A stretch of 64,000 nucleotides of DNA. Origin: Edolisoma coerulescens (taxonomy: Eukaryota > Chordata > Aves > Passeriformes > Campephagidae). This document shows positions 1-12,200 of this stretch, piece after piece. The notes under the pieces were generated by a model. It searched no databases, had not been told where the DNA came from, and saw only the letters and a program-made list of their open reading frames with translations. A program made the translations under genes and the position numbers. The stretch lies in the NCBI GenBank assembly GCA_013397115.1, contig VWZW01006244.1, positions 722,757 through 786,756 on the forward strand, in the 5' to 3' direction. How positions within the stretch are numbered: the stretch's first letter is position 1; each line of letters begins with the position of its first letter.

Positions 1-264
1 CCTCCTCCCCGGCCTCGTGTGGCTCTCCGGGCTGGGCAGCGGTCTGGAGCTGGCCCCTGGCGCAGCCGCTTGGCCGACAGCCCGGCTGGGGAGGTCAGCC
101 CTGGGTTTTGTCCTCATTTCCTCCCTCAATCTTCCCTCCGCTTGTTTTTCTCGGGCAGGGGAGCGAGGGGGACAGTGGCTTTGCGTGTGTGCGTGTCCCC
201 CGGGCTCTTCCACCCCAGCACTGACTCTGCGGGCGGGCCTGCATCCTGCAGACGGAGGGCAGCA

Positions 265-302
265 TCCCATCCCATCCCATCCCATCCCATCCCATCCCAT
301 CG
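265..302. repeat. (CCCAT)n microsatellite
   Basis: About seven to eight perfect head-to-tail copies of a 5-base unit are directly visible. It sits in GC-rich noncoding DNA. Confidence 0.95.
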
Positions 303-1619
303 CCTGCTCCTGTGCCAGCGCGGTGGCTCGGGGACAGCTCCATCAGCTGGGTGTCACTGGCTGTGCCAGGCACTGGCGGGGCCCCCATGGCCTGGCTGTC
401 CTGTCTGCCCCCAGCGTTTTTGCCAGGGCGATGCCAGCTCTGCTGAAATCCATCAGCATCCCGTCGGGATTTAACCCCAAACCTGGCTTGGTGCAGCTCT
501 GGAATTATCTGCAGAGCTTTTCCACTACGTGTTGGGTCTGGCTGAGCTGCACCTCTTTCAGCCCTGACAGAGGAGACAGGGACAGACAGAAGGGTGCATC
601 CATCCAGGCTTCAGTGCCTCTGCTCTCCTGGAGGGATTGGGATTTGTCTTGGGATGAAAATAATGCAGCGTTGCTGAAGCCTCGGTGTTTTTGCAGCAGA
701 GGCTGTGCTTGGGCAGGGGACACTGCTCAACTTCCCTCATGTGGGGATGGACCCCCAGGGCTTGGCACTGCCCTCACTGTCACCCCTGGTGGAACAGAGG
801 GATGGTGTCCTCGATGCCATCACAGTGGTGGCATCCCCCAGGAGCAGCATCACCTCACTGGGCCGGTTTGGGGATGGGGGGTGATGGCAGGGTTGATCTG
901 TCCATCCTTCCTTGGAAGTGCCACAGTGGCTTTGCAGCTCTCTGTGCAAAAGGAAAGGAGAAAAGCACCCAGAGCAGCTGGTAGGGTTTAAAAATTTTTT
1001 AAAACATGAGATAAATAAAAAAACACGAAGCTGTTAACCCTCAGTGGGCTGTGCTGTCAGGAAGCCAGTGCCTGCTCCCAGTGGATGAAGGCTTGTGTTG
1101 CTCATCCCACTGCTCTCCCCACATTGCTGGTGGCCATGGCACTTTCAAAAAAAACCCAAAATAATCTTTTTCCCCTTTGCAAAGGTGTCCCCTTGGTTCC
1201 AGGGAGACAGGAATGGGGGAAGGAGTTGTCCCTGTTCCCTTGCCTTGAGGACAGTCCTGGTGGGCCTGGTGCTGCCACCAACTTCCCAGGCTGCTCCTGG
1301 GAAAAGCATCCTTGAGCCAAAGCCTGTAAATGCTGGATATCATTAAAAAAAATTAGGAACAACCAAAAGGGAGAAAAAAAAAAGCCTGGGAAGCATCTGA
1401 CTGTCCCACAGCTGGGTTAATGCTTTTCTTCACCCAGCAGAGGCTGGGAGGTGTTTTTTGGGGTGTCCAACACCCCAGGATGAGATAGGCTCTGGGAGCA
1501 TCACTGAGCCCCTTCCCTTTGCCTGCTCTCGCTGCACATGGCTCTACTTTGGGCACCCTCAAGCCTTTCAGACAACACAGAGGGAAAAATCACCACTTCA
1601 GAAGGTGTCACCTGCATCT

Positions 1620-1870
1620 CCAAGGCCTCTGGAGCGGGGCTGGGCCGGTCCCTGGTGGGTGCACGGCACATCCCGGCGGGCAGGATGCCGGCGGTGGGCG
1701 CTCGGGGCCATGCGGGCCGGCGCCTCGCCAGGCGGGGCTGTGGCCGGGCTATTGTTTTCCCTTCCTGCTTGTTTTTCCGGACAACCGTCTCCTAATTAAA
1801 TAAAAACACCCGTCGGAGGAGCGAGCAGATCCCACCCCCAGCGCAGTCCTGTGCCGAGAGCACCCACGGG
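1620..1870. promoter_or_regulatory. GC/CpG-rich patch, candidate regulatory element or noncoding exon
   Basis: CpG density rises sharply against the flanks between about 1630 and 1740. It is followed by an AT-rich core at 1750-1805 with an ATTGTT (SOX-like) and a TAATTA (homeodomain-like) word, then CpG-rich sequence again. This mix is typical of vertebrate promoters or enhancers near developmental regulators. No TSS motif or splice donor could be assigned, so the role is inference. Confidence 0.3.
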
Positions 1871-3719
1871 AGAGCTCCCCGGGGAGGGAGGGGACAGCGG
1901 AGCGGCCAAGGTAGGCGACAGGTGAGGGGCAGGATGTGGTTGATCCCTCTGCCAGGTTTCCATGCATGACCGTGCTCCAGAAATGGGTGGTTTGGCAATG
2001 GGATGCGCACGGTCCAGGCAGCGCTGCTCGTTCTGGGGCGGCTTCGTCTTGGTGTATCCCGGTTTAGGGAGCTGCGGGAAGACACGAACGTCGCATCGTT
2101 GTGAAAAAAAATCCTCTAATGGCCTCAAAACTAGGGAGGAAAGGCTGAAGGTTTCACGCAAGGGGCTGGAAGGCAGAGGGCAAGTTGTAGGAGGCCGAGG
2201 ATTAAAACCGAAAGCACCAGTGTTTGGGATTTGTAAGGATGCCCCTTCGTGTCATCTGAACTAATCTGTAAAAATGGGGGTTTAGTATTGTTTCTTTCTT
2301 TAGCAAAAGTCAAGTTTTGACATTAAATAGTTTCAGCCCAGCTCTTTCGCCCTGAAGTGCAGCAATGTCCAAACTGAGAAGAGGGCATGGGGGGACTTCT
2401 TTTTCTGAGGAGCAAGTGCTGACATTGTGTTTAGCTCCTTATTAAAGCACTTTTCTTTAATGCAATTTAATACTGAAGGTCAACTATGAATGCTCTGGTG
2501 GTTGGAAATGAGACAGAAAGGCAGATTGCTTTTTTTTTCTTGTACGTCTTGAGGGTGGAAAAATTTAAAGAAATCCCCAAATTTTGTGCTGAATGGAAAG
2601 TGGTTCACAGGCAGCTGGTCTTGTCACCACTTAAATGTGAATTTTATGCCTTAAAACCCCCTGTCATTGTGCTTATACAGGAAAGAATTGCTCATGGTCC
2701 CTGATGCTGTGGTGATGAGGGCGATAGAAATGAATAAATAATTAATTAAATAAATAAGAGGCTGGTGAAGGTCAGAGATGGTCTTCTGGGGGACTGAGGA
2801 TTTGAGTATTTAAATATATCCAGAGTGGCCCAACCTTCTGGTCCTTTGGGGAGGTTTAGAGCTGCAGGAGCGTTTAAGGATCTGGTTCTCCATAGCTGCT
2901 AAGAGAAATGGCATTTTATCCTGGTACATTGATTTAAATCCAGCAGCAAACACCTTTCAGGGCAGGTGATCAGGTGTTGGTGGGGTTTGTTTAGGGAAAC
3001 TGAGGCACGGGGGGGGGGAGGGATGTGGGTGGAAATGGAACTTGGGCTCCATCTCCTGTGGTGGAATTTTTGGTGGCTCTGCTGCAGAGAGGCTGCCCTG
3101 CTCCAATGAGCATTGGCATCTCCTTCCACCATCATTCCTTACTCATCCCTTCCTTCCATCCCCCTCCATCGGGGCTCATCCAGCCCCCATCCCTCGCCCT
3201 GAGCATCCTCCCCATCTTCTGGCCGCCCTCCTGCCCCAGCAGCTGCTTTGGGACGGGATTTTGGCAGCATCACGTGAAAACTCTCTCAAAATAGAGCTGG
3301 AGGGCAGCGCCAGGGCGGGGAGGGCTGGCTGGAGGCGCTGCCGGCCCCTCGGGGTGGGGAATTCATGGCCACGCTGCTTTCTAATAATTTTTTAGGGGTG
3401 TTTTTCTGCGCTGGCGGCGCCAAAACCTTGCTCAGAGGTTGGCAGTGTGTGCTGGGGCCCCCCAGTTTTAAGGTTCACCCTGGTTTAGTGCATTCAGGGA
3501 GCTCCCCAAGTCCAGCAGGGGATGGAGATGGGATGGGTGACCTGCTCCGGAGACTCAACAGAGCCAGAGGGTCAGGGTGGGGATGGTGGAAAAGAGTAAA
3601 ACTTGTGATTTTTTTTTTTTAATATGCATTTTTTAATATAAGTATTTTTGTAATATTAAAAGATATATACATTTCAAATATTTGCGTTTTCCCAGAGGAA
3701 GAGCACTGGATTTAACCCT

Positions 3720-4060
3720 CCCATTAATCCCCATTAGTCAGGCTTCTCCGCTCCAACGGAGCTGCGGGGACGGGAGCTGCCGGAGGGGCATTTTGGGGCA
3801 AGTTGGGGTCTTTCTCGGGATCTCACCCCGGCAGGCGCCTCTTGTCTCGGCCGGGGCTCTGCTCCGGGCAAGCTCACGAAAAGCATCTGAGAGCAATAAA
3901 GAGCAAAAGCCTCCCGCTGACAAGCCCGGGCTGAAGTCACCGGCGGGACGCGGCCAAGACACGCATTGTCCTCGCCGCTGCTGGGACTGATTAGAGCTGC
4001 CTGGCGAGGACCGGCGCTGGGTGAGGGATCAGCCCCTTTTGCCAAAAATCCTCGATCCGG
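3720..4060. promoter_or_regulatory. GC/CpG-rich patch, candidate alternative promoter or first exon of ZBTB47
   Basis: This is a CpG-enriched block of about 340 bases flanked by AT-rich DNA. A GGTGAG splice-donor-like word at about 4018-4023 on the + strand follows a GC-rich stretch, which would suit a 5' exon about 2.2 kb upstream of the BTB exon. There is no ATG directly before the donor, so if it is an exon it would be noncoding. Presented as inference only. Confidence 0.25.
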
Positions 4061-4439
4061 AGGGCGAAAAAAAAGCCGGCTTTTGTTTTCCAGGCTGGGC
4101 GATGCCACCCGATAAATCCATTCTCCCCTATTCTCCACCCATTTCTCCGCGGCTGTGCCAAGCTTGGGGTGTCCTATATGGGGATTGAGGTGAGATGGAT
4201 CCGGGGGGAAGAACCTGAATTTAGGGGTTTTTTTCAGGAGAGAACCTGGCAAACAGCAAACTGCTCTGCTGAATTCCTGCTGTCTCTTCAGTTTTTGATA
4301 CTTATTATATCGTTATTTATATTCTACGTGTCTTGGGGGGGGGCTGAACCATCCAAGATCGCATCAAAATGTTCTTGGCAGTCGCGAGGCTCAGAAAATG
4401 GGGGGGTGGATGGATGTTCCAGCTGGGATGCAGCATTTT

Positions 4440-4590
4440 GTAACAAATACATATATAAAGAATGTTTATGTATTTATATATTTATATATTTTTATATATA
4501 AGTCGTTTAGCTATATATAAGCATGAATGTACAAAATATTGAAAATATTAAATATATATAAATTATAAAAAGTATATTAAAAAATAGATG
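4440..4590. repeat. AT-rich low-complexity stretch (TATATA/TTTATA)
   Basis: The segment is almost entirely A and T with repeated TATATA and TTTATA words. No gene-like signal is present. Confidence 0.8.
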
Positions 4591-5904
4591 TAAACACCCA
4601 ACCCTTTTCCTACCTCTTTGCCCCACTCTAGGATGCAGAGCCAAGAATTAGGAGCAACTGGTTTTTCCACGTTTTTCCCTGGATGCCAGCACTTCCTGGG
4701 GCTCTCCAGGGCTGTCAGAACCATGCAAAGCTGAGATCCAAATTGGTTGGATGGGCTGGTTGTGGAGCAGAAATCCAATGAAAATGAAAAAATTTGGCAG
4801 GGAGGGGGAAGAGTTTTTCTGCTTGTTGGGAAAACAGAGAGGAAAACACCCTTTTTTATTATTTAAACATTTTTGTCTGTGTGTGCTTTTGCCTTTGGCT
4901 CACCAGAAAAAAAAAAAAAGGAAAAAGACAAACAGAACATGTCTTGATGGAACTTGTGTGTTGATTGAGAGCTGCCATTTCTTCTGGAAAAAATGGGAGC
5001 TGAAAAACTTTTTGGAGCAGGAGGTGCAGGATAAACCTGGCAGGTTTGAACCCTCCATCTCTGCCACTGTTCTGCACATCCTTTGTTGGTCACATCCTAC
5101 AAAGGTCAGGAGAGAGGGTGTTAAGGGGTCCAGATCTGTCTCCATCCAGGATTTGGGTGTTCAGCAAGGGAAGCAGAGGGAACGGTTGTGTCCCACCTTC
5201 TTTTAATACAGGGCACAGGATGTAGGGCGTGGGATATCCCTTGGATTTGGAATGTAGCAGGCAGACTCATCCTGGGGATCAGGTAAGACCAGGAGTGGGG
5301 ATGAACACCAGGGATGGTCTGGACCACGTGAAATCCATGGGAGTTGGATTAAACACCCAGCAAACTCAGCCTGGGGAGGGTTGGCAATCACAGCATTTCC
5401 CAGCCTGAGGGTGCTGCTCCCTGATTTGAATTTTTCCAGGTAGTGCCTTTCCCCAGGCAATGGAAAATGAGCATTAAAAAGTGCATAAATCATCCCAATG
5501 AATCCAGCTGTGAGTGAGCTGCTGTTGTGAGTGAGAGCACGTGGTGTAATTCAGAAATATCAGAGGATATTGGGCTTCATGTAATTATCTGTAGAAGCAG
5601 GGAGCTATAAAATCCTAATTTCCTTTTATTTAGAGGGGTTAAATCTCAGCGGGTACCTAAAACTGGCTTCCTGCTTGGGGCAAATACCCACCTGAATCTC
5701 CATCTGGTTCAGGAGGTCAAGGCATCCCCTCTCCTGTGTGACTTCTCTGAGTAAGTGTGGACACCTGAGCCTGGCTTTGGACCTCCTTGGTAGCCATGGT
5801 GCCTCCTACCCACCTTGAAGGGATATCAGTGGGTGCTCGTGTGGCCCTGACCTGCCCTTTCACTGGGGTTTCTCCTCCTTGGTTGAGTCTCCTGGACTCA
5901 AGTT

Positions 5905-6170
5905 GGTGGTGGAGCTTCTTGGTTGGCGTCTTCAAGCTGGGCCTGGTGGTGGAGCTTCTTGGTGTTCCAAAGCTGGGGCTGGTGATGGAGCATTTTGGTT
6001 GACATCTCCAAGCTGGGGCTGGTGATGGAGTTTCTTGGTTGGTATCTCCAAACTGGGGTTGGTGATGTAATGTTTTGGTTGGTATCTCCAAGCTAGGGCT
6101 GGTGGTAGAAATTCATGGTCGGTATCTCCAAGCTGGGAGTGGTGGTTGAGCTTCTTGGTTGGTATCGCTT
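5905..6170. repeat. 40-bp minisatellite, about 6.5 copies
   Basis: A unit of about 40 bp recurs at 5905, 5945, 5981, 6021, 6061, 6101 and 6141 (the last partial). Its recognisable core words are GGAGCTTCTTGG, GGTATCTCCAAGCTGGG and GCTGGTGGT. The second copy is about 4 bp short and copies differ by a few substitutions. The array ends about 95 bp before the acceptor of the ZBTB47 BTB exon. There are no spacers, so it is not CRISPR-like. Confidence 0.92.
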
Positions 6171-6265
6171 ACTTATGATGCATGAACAGGGATGGGTGGC
6201 ATGGCCAGGAGGTGATTTTGGGGTGGAAAGAGCCCTGAGTGATTTTATTTCCTTCCTCCCCACAG

Positions 6266-9200
6266 CTGATAGTTGAAAAAACGACTGACTACCCTTCGGC
6301 TGAGTACTCCCTGGTGGAGGATGTAGCCCTCCACTTCACGTGTTTGATGGACAGACTGAACGAGCAGCGCCTCTTTCAGCCGGACCTGTGCGACGTGGAC
6401 ATCGTGCTGGTGCAGCACAAGAGCATCTTCCCGGCGCACAAGGGGGTCCTGGCAGCCTACAGCCAGTTCTTCCACTCCCTCTTCACCCAGAACAAACAGC
6501 TGCAGCGTGTGGAGCTCTCTCTGGAGGCCCTCACCTCGCAGGGCCTCCAGCAGATCCTCAACTTCATCTACACCTCCAAGCTGCTCGTCAACTCCTGCAA
6601 TGTGCAGGATGTGCTGAACGCGGCCGCCGTGCTGCAGATGAACAACATTGCGTCCTCCTGCCAGGACCTGCTGGACACCCGCTCGCTCAGCCTGGCCACC
6701 GACATGGCCCTGCCTGCCGAGGGCTGTGCTGGTCCCCCGCCCTACTACTGCGAGATCAAGCAGGAGGTGGACGCCCCTCACCCCAAAATCTATGCCCGGG
6801 AGGGCAACGACCCCTTCTCGGTGCGGGTGGAGGATGGGACAGGCAGTGGGACGCTCCCCCCTGGCCCGGCCAAGCAGTACTACAAGGAGGAGAAGGATGG
6901 AGGTCCCACTGTCTGTAAGATGGAGGGTGAGGAGTCTGAGGAGGACCTGGACAGCCAGGGCTCCTACAACCGGGAGCAGATCATCGTGGAGGTGAACCTC
7001 AACAACCAGACCCTCAACGTCTCCAAGGGCACCGAGGGGAAGGCGGCCGCCAGCGAGGCGGCTGTGATGGGGCGGCCCGATGGGGATGGGCGCGACACAG
7101 AGGAGGACGGGGAAGAGGAGAATGAGGAAGGGGAGGAGGAGGAGGAAGAGGAGGAGGATGCGGAGGTGGGGGAGGAGGAGGAGGAGGAGCGCAGCGAGGA
7201 GGAAGACCTGGAGGATACGACAGAAGAAGAGGATGATGATGATGACGATGAAGACGCCTCAGAGATGAAAAGGGAGAAGAGTGGGCAGCCCCGCAGGGGC
7301 AGCCGGGCATCCAAAGCCACCAAACCTGCCATGGCAACCAGGTCCCAGGAGATGGCCAAGGTGGAAGAGGAGGAGGAGGAGGAAGAAGAAGGCCAGAGGG
7401 GAAGGAAGAGAAAGAAGGAGCAGGATGGCTTGGGCCAGAAGGTGAAGCTGGAGGAGAAGCAACACTATCCGTGCAAGAAGTGTCCCCGGATCTTCAACAA
7501 CCGCTGGTACCTGGAGAAGCACATGAATGTCACTCACAGGCGGATGCAGATCTGCGACAAGTGTGGGAAGCGCTTCCTGCTGGAGAGCGAGCTCCTGCTG
7601 CACCACCAGACCGACTGTGAGAAGAACATCCAGGTGAGCCGGTCCCGTCCATCCAGGGCATGGATCCCATCGAGGTGAACATCCCACCAAGGGGGAAATA
7701 GCCCACCAAAGTGTGAAGCATCCCACAGGGGATGGATGTCCCATCAAGGTGGGGACATCCCACCAAAGGAGGAGCATCCCACCATGGTGGGACATCCCAA
7801 ACACCATGAGGGTCATCCCATCCAGCTACACCATGGGATGGGCTTGTGCTCAGATAATACTGATGTTGCAGTTGGCACAGGGCAGTTGGGATGGAACCTT
7901 CTTTCAGCCATGACCCATATTCAGGCTCAGGAGGGTTCCACAGTGGCCTGGGACCAGAGGATTTGTCCCAGGGGGGCTGTGGCTTCTGCTTGTCTGGCTG
8001 GATGAAAACACTGAGTTAATTTTTGAGGAGTAATTTTTCTTTTGAGTTTATTCAGCTAATCTGGATAAAACACTGCAAGCCCCTGATGGAGACACTCCAG
8101 TGTTCCCACCCAGGATGAACCCCCTTTAGCTTAATTTGAAGATTTGCTGACAGGAGTTAAAATGGTTTTAATCTGCCTTTTGTGCTTTTTTTGTGTGTAT
8201 TAGCAAATTTCTAAATGCTTTTGACGTCCATGCATGGCTCAGGCTTGGTGTGTCCTTCCTCTGTGCTAATGAGATCCTGTGTTGGCAAATTGACTCTGTT
8301 AAACCCATGCAATTTTGGGGGGATAGGGAGGCACCCAATCAGAGCAGCAAATGTGTGTTCCTGAAGATCCCTCCAAATTCCTGTCTTGTAATTCCTGATG
8401 AGCTGTTTTACAGGATGCTGCTGCTGATAATTAAAAATATACCAGTTTCTGGAGAGCTTCTCCCATTACCCTTCCCACCAGCGACTGGATTTTAAATGAT
8501 CTCACAGCTCTCCTGGACGAAGGTAACACAACCCAAGTGCTACTGGAGTCCTTCACCAATAGCATCTCAAATAAAATAGGGAATGAGGCAGATCTTGGCG
8601 AGCAGGGAACACGGAGGCAGGAATAGTCTTGGCTCATAGGTGAAGCAGTCACTGACCCTTTGGTGCATCTTCCTGACAAATCCACAGCGCTGAAGTTGCT
8701 TTTTTTGGATGCTTTTTCCCAGAATGGATGAGTGAATCTCCGATACCTGCGTGGTGGTGGCTGTTTCAGAGCCTAACATAAAACCTGGGCAGCTAAAAAG
8801 GAGTTTTTTTCAGAATGTTCCTCCAGCTCCACTTTTCGGGTGGATAACATAGGGCTGTCACCTCATTGCTATTCTTTCCCCCCTCTCCTTTTTATCCCTT
8901 TTCCAGACCATTTTGGAATAGGATGAACCACAACTGCCCGCGCAGTGACCTCCTTCTGTGGAAAAACGGATCATTGTCTCCCACTTAATTGAGCATTTTT
9001 AATTTTACAAATAGCCAAATCCACTCCATTTGCCCTGATAATATTTAATAACTATCAACATACCGTGGAATTATGTCTGGATGAGAAAGGAATTTTTTTC
9101 AGCTCTGTTCCTACAATAGACAGTTTTTATTTCTTGGTTTTTCATCAGATCCATGGAGGGACCATCCATCTTATCCCAGCTGGGTCTGCTGCTTTCCTTC

Positions 9201-12200
9201 CCTGTTTTGTCCCCAAATTTCATCCATAAAGCTTTAGGTTTTAAGCACCATCCTGCTTCCTGTGTTCCTTCCCCATTTCCAGAATGTGCGCCCTACTCCA
9301 CCACCTGAAAAGTGATTCATCCTTTGCTTTATTGAGTAGTCCTTCAAGCTCTTTTTTTGGCCGGCTTCAGTATGGTTTTCCTTTTAACCTGCAAGAATTT
9401 ATATCCTCATTTTTTTCCCCTCATTTCAACGTTACTTCCACATTTTTGAGTGAGGATTTTCAGCAGGAACTGAGGACACAGAGCTCGGCCCTCCGGGGTG
9501 TTTGGTCCCAGCCCAGGGGGTTTTTCTACCTCTGCTGCTTTCCCTCTACCTTTCACTTTGAAATTCCCCTGCAGCCGCTTTCATTTTAAGTGGAGAAAAT
9601 GGATATTGATGTGTCTTTGATATCAGGCTCTAGGCCTGAATTAGCCCTGAAATATCCCTTAAAACAGAGATAAAGCTGTTCTGATCCATGGAAATACATA
9701 CTTGGGAACAGTGGGACTCGGAGGACTACTCATGTTGACATTTGAGCATGGCAAGATGAAGATGATGAGGCTTGGGAATGGCTCTGTGACCCTAATTTTT
9801 CCTTTGGGACACCTAAATATAAATATATAGAGAGAGACACAGTGACTTCACGGCATAATGGTGTATTTTCCACGATATCCCAGCAAAATTTGGTTGAAGC
9901 CCATCAAGGAGCATCTGTTCCTCTGGGAAGGAGGAGAAGTGGAGGAATCCCTCCCTGGGTTCACCAGTACCACTCAGGCACGTTGCTGCAAAATGCCTTC
10001 AAGGCATGATTTTCTCAACAAATCTGCAAGGAGAGAAGGGATGGTTTTATCCCTGTTGCCCAAGAGGAATGGGAATCATGGAAAGATAAAGGGGAAGGAG
10101 TTGATCCTTAGGTCCTGGCAGTGGTTTCCTTTGTGGATATCTCTCTCCTGTGTTTCCCTGAGCACTGAACTGGTCTCACATGCCTCAAACAGGTCTCCCA
10201 CAGAAGCTGGAGCTATTCCTGGGAACTTCCAGAGGAACACTGAACTTGTTGGAGCTGAAGTGATTCTCTACTATAACTTCTTGGAGAAGACTTTGCATGT
10301 CATGTTGTTCTCCTTGTGCTGATGGACTGGTGGTTTGGGTCCATTTCAGTCTATTTGGATATAACAGAATCAGAGATCTGTTTGGAAAACCAATTTAGTG
10401 GTGAAGTACACATAATATCCGCTGAAGACAGGAGTTGTGCTGCCCTGGTTTGGGATTCTCCTTCTTTTTATATTTTTTGCAACTTTCCAATGCGCAGAGG
10501 ATTGGGATTATTTTACGTAACATCTTTATTTAAGAATAAAATTCCCAGTTGGGAATAGGGCCTTGGTGCATGAGCTGTTGCTTATGCAAGACCTGATACA
10601 GCCATTGATGGAGATGCCACATCCTTCCCAGGAAGGTCATTATCCCTTGCTCATCCCATGGATAGAAATTTGAAGTTTGGAGGTTTTGAAGTGACAAGGT
10701 CTGTATCAGACTTGCTGGTTGTAATGATTTTTGATATCAGCCGTAGCTTTCACAGTGATGTTCCCTTTCCACAGATGAAGCTGCTTCCCGTTTCCCTGAC
10801 CATCTCCTGTCTCCTTGCAGTGCGTGACGTGTGGGAAGGGGTTCAAGAAGCTCTGGTCTCTCCACGAGCACAACAAGATCGTCCATGGCTATGCAGAGAA
10901 GAAGTTCTCCTGTGAGATCTGCGAGAAGAAGTTCTACACCATGGCCCACGTGCGCAAACACATGGTTGGTGAGTGTGGGAGGCACCAGTGGCATGGGGAG
11001 ATCTTGTTGGGGTGTTGATCCATCAATTTGGCAATGAAAGGTGTTTTCTGTTGCTGTCATGTTGGGTGTTCAGAACTGGGCTTACTCTTGGGTGAGCTTT
11101 CTCACATCACCACATCACCATGGCCTGATATTCAATGCTGAATGAATGTCTGCTCAGTGCTGGGTTTGGACATGGTGCTGGCGAATCCCATTTACTTTAT
11201 TGATCAGAAGTGATCAGAGGAAGGTTTGAAGGGTAACCAGAGTAAAAGAGGAGCAGACCACACCAGTGCTGGGCTTTGAAAAGCAAGTTGCACATGGCAA
11301 CAGTGGTCAGGTCCCTGGGCCTTGGAACCATCAAAGAGATCCAAAAGAAATGGGGGTTTGGCAGGGAAGTGCTCGAAATGTTGCTGCCATATATCTTCCA
11401 GAGATGCTTTGGGTTTGCTGGGGTTGGGCACTGGCCTTGGGAGCCACAGCTGGGGTGTGGGGAGATGGGTGGTGGAGCTGTGTGGAAGCTCCTGACCTGC
11501 CCCTGTCCCCACCAGCGCACACCAAGGACATGCCCTTCACCTGCGAGACCTGCGGGAAGTCCTTCAAGCGCAGCATGTCCCTCAAGGTCCACTCACTCCA
11601 GCACTCCGGGGAAAAGCCTTTCAAATGCGAGGTAAGGTCCTGGCTGTCGCCCCACCCCTCAGCCTCTCAAACAAGGGCAAAAACACTGATCTGGGGAAAG
11701 ATTTTCCACTTCTTGGGGCTTCCGCTGTGCTTTGAGCCAGTGCAGCTGTAGGCATGATCCCATGCTTTTCCAAACTTTGCATCCCCTCCTGGTTTGAGGG
11801 TCCCACCAACTTTATGATGAAACTTGTCCAAGGCCAGGCTCTGTCCCCCAGTGCCTGGATTTGGCATCCCACCTCAAGCCCATCCAGCCTGCAAACTTGG
11901 CTGGGTATGTCCCAAAAAGCCATTTTTGGGGTTTTTTTTTGGTGGGGGAGAAAAAGGGATTTCTTAGCTGCTGATGATTTGAAAGGAATGTGGGGATATT
12001 TTGGGTGCTCATCAACAACTCATCGCCCCCGCAGAACTGCAATGAGCGCTTCCAGTACAAGTACCAGCTGCGCTCGCACATGAGCATCCACATCGGGCAC
12101 AAGCAGTTCATGTGCCAGTGGTGCGGCAAGGACTTCAACATGAAGCAGTACTTTGATGAGCACATGAAGACGCACACGGGTGAGACCCCCCTTGCCTGGC

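Larger units (their letters stand above)
1..6265. other. Upstream/intronic region before the ZBTB47 BTB exon
   Basis: No coding exon is recognised here. The acceptor at 6265 is in phase 0, and mammalian ZBTB47 has a tiny coding segment (initiator Met) upstream, so part of this stretch should be the first ZBTB47 intron. The first exon itself could not be located and may lie in it or left of the window. Contents seen: a (CCCAT)n microsatellite near 265-302, GC-rich patches at about 1620-1870 and 3720-4060, AT-rich stretches at 3605-3680 and 4440-4590, and a 40-bp minisatellite at 5905-6170. Several open frames here, including one of 324 codons at 17-991, look like chance frames in GC-rich DNA. 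Confidence 0.6.

Noticed and set aside
17..991. 324-codon plus-strand open frame at the left edge
   Set aside because: It runs through a microsatellite, is Gly/Pro/Ser/Cys-rich as expected for GC-rich noncoding DNA, and shows no domain or splice context.
5905..6170. Possible CRISPR-like array
   Set aside because: The 40-bp units abut without spacers and the context is a vertebrate intron; it is a minisatellite.
6245..7816. Long minus-strand and alternate-frame open frames over the ZBTB47 BTB exon, including Ser- and Pro-rich runs
   Set aside because: They are the complement or shifted reading of the BTB domain and the GAG/GAT tract, whose plus-strand frame has clear family similarity.
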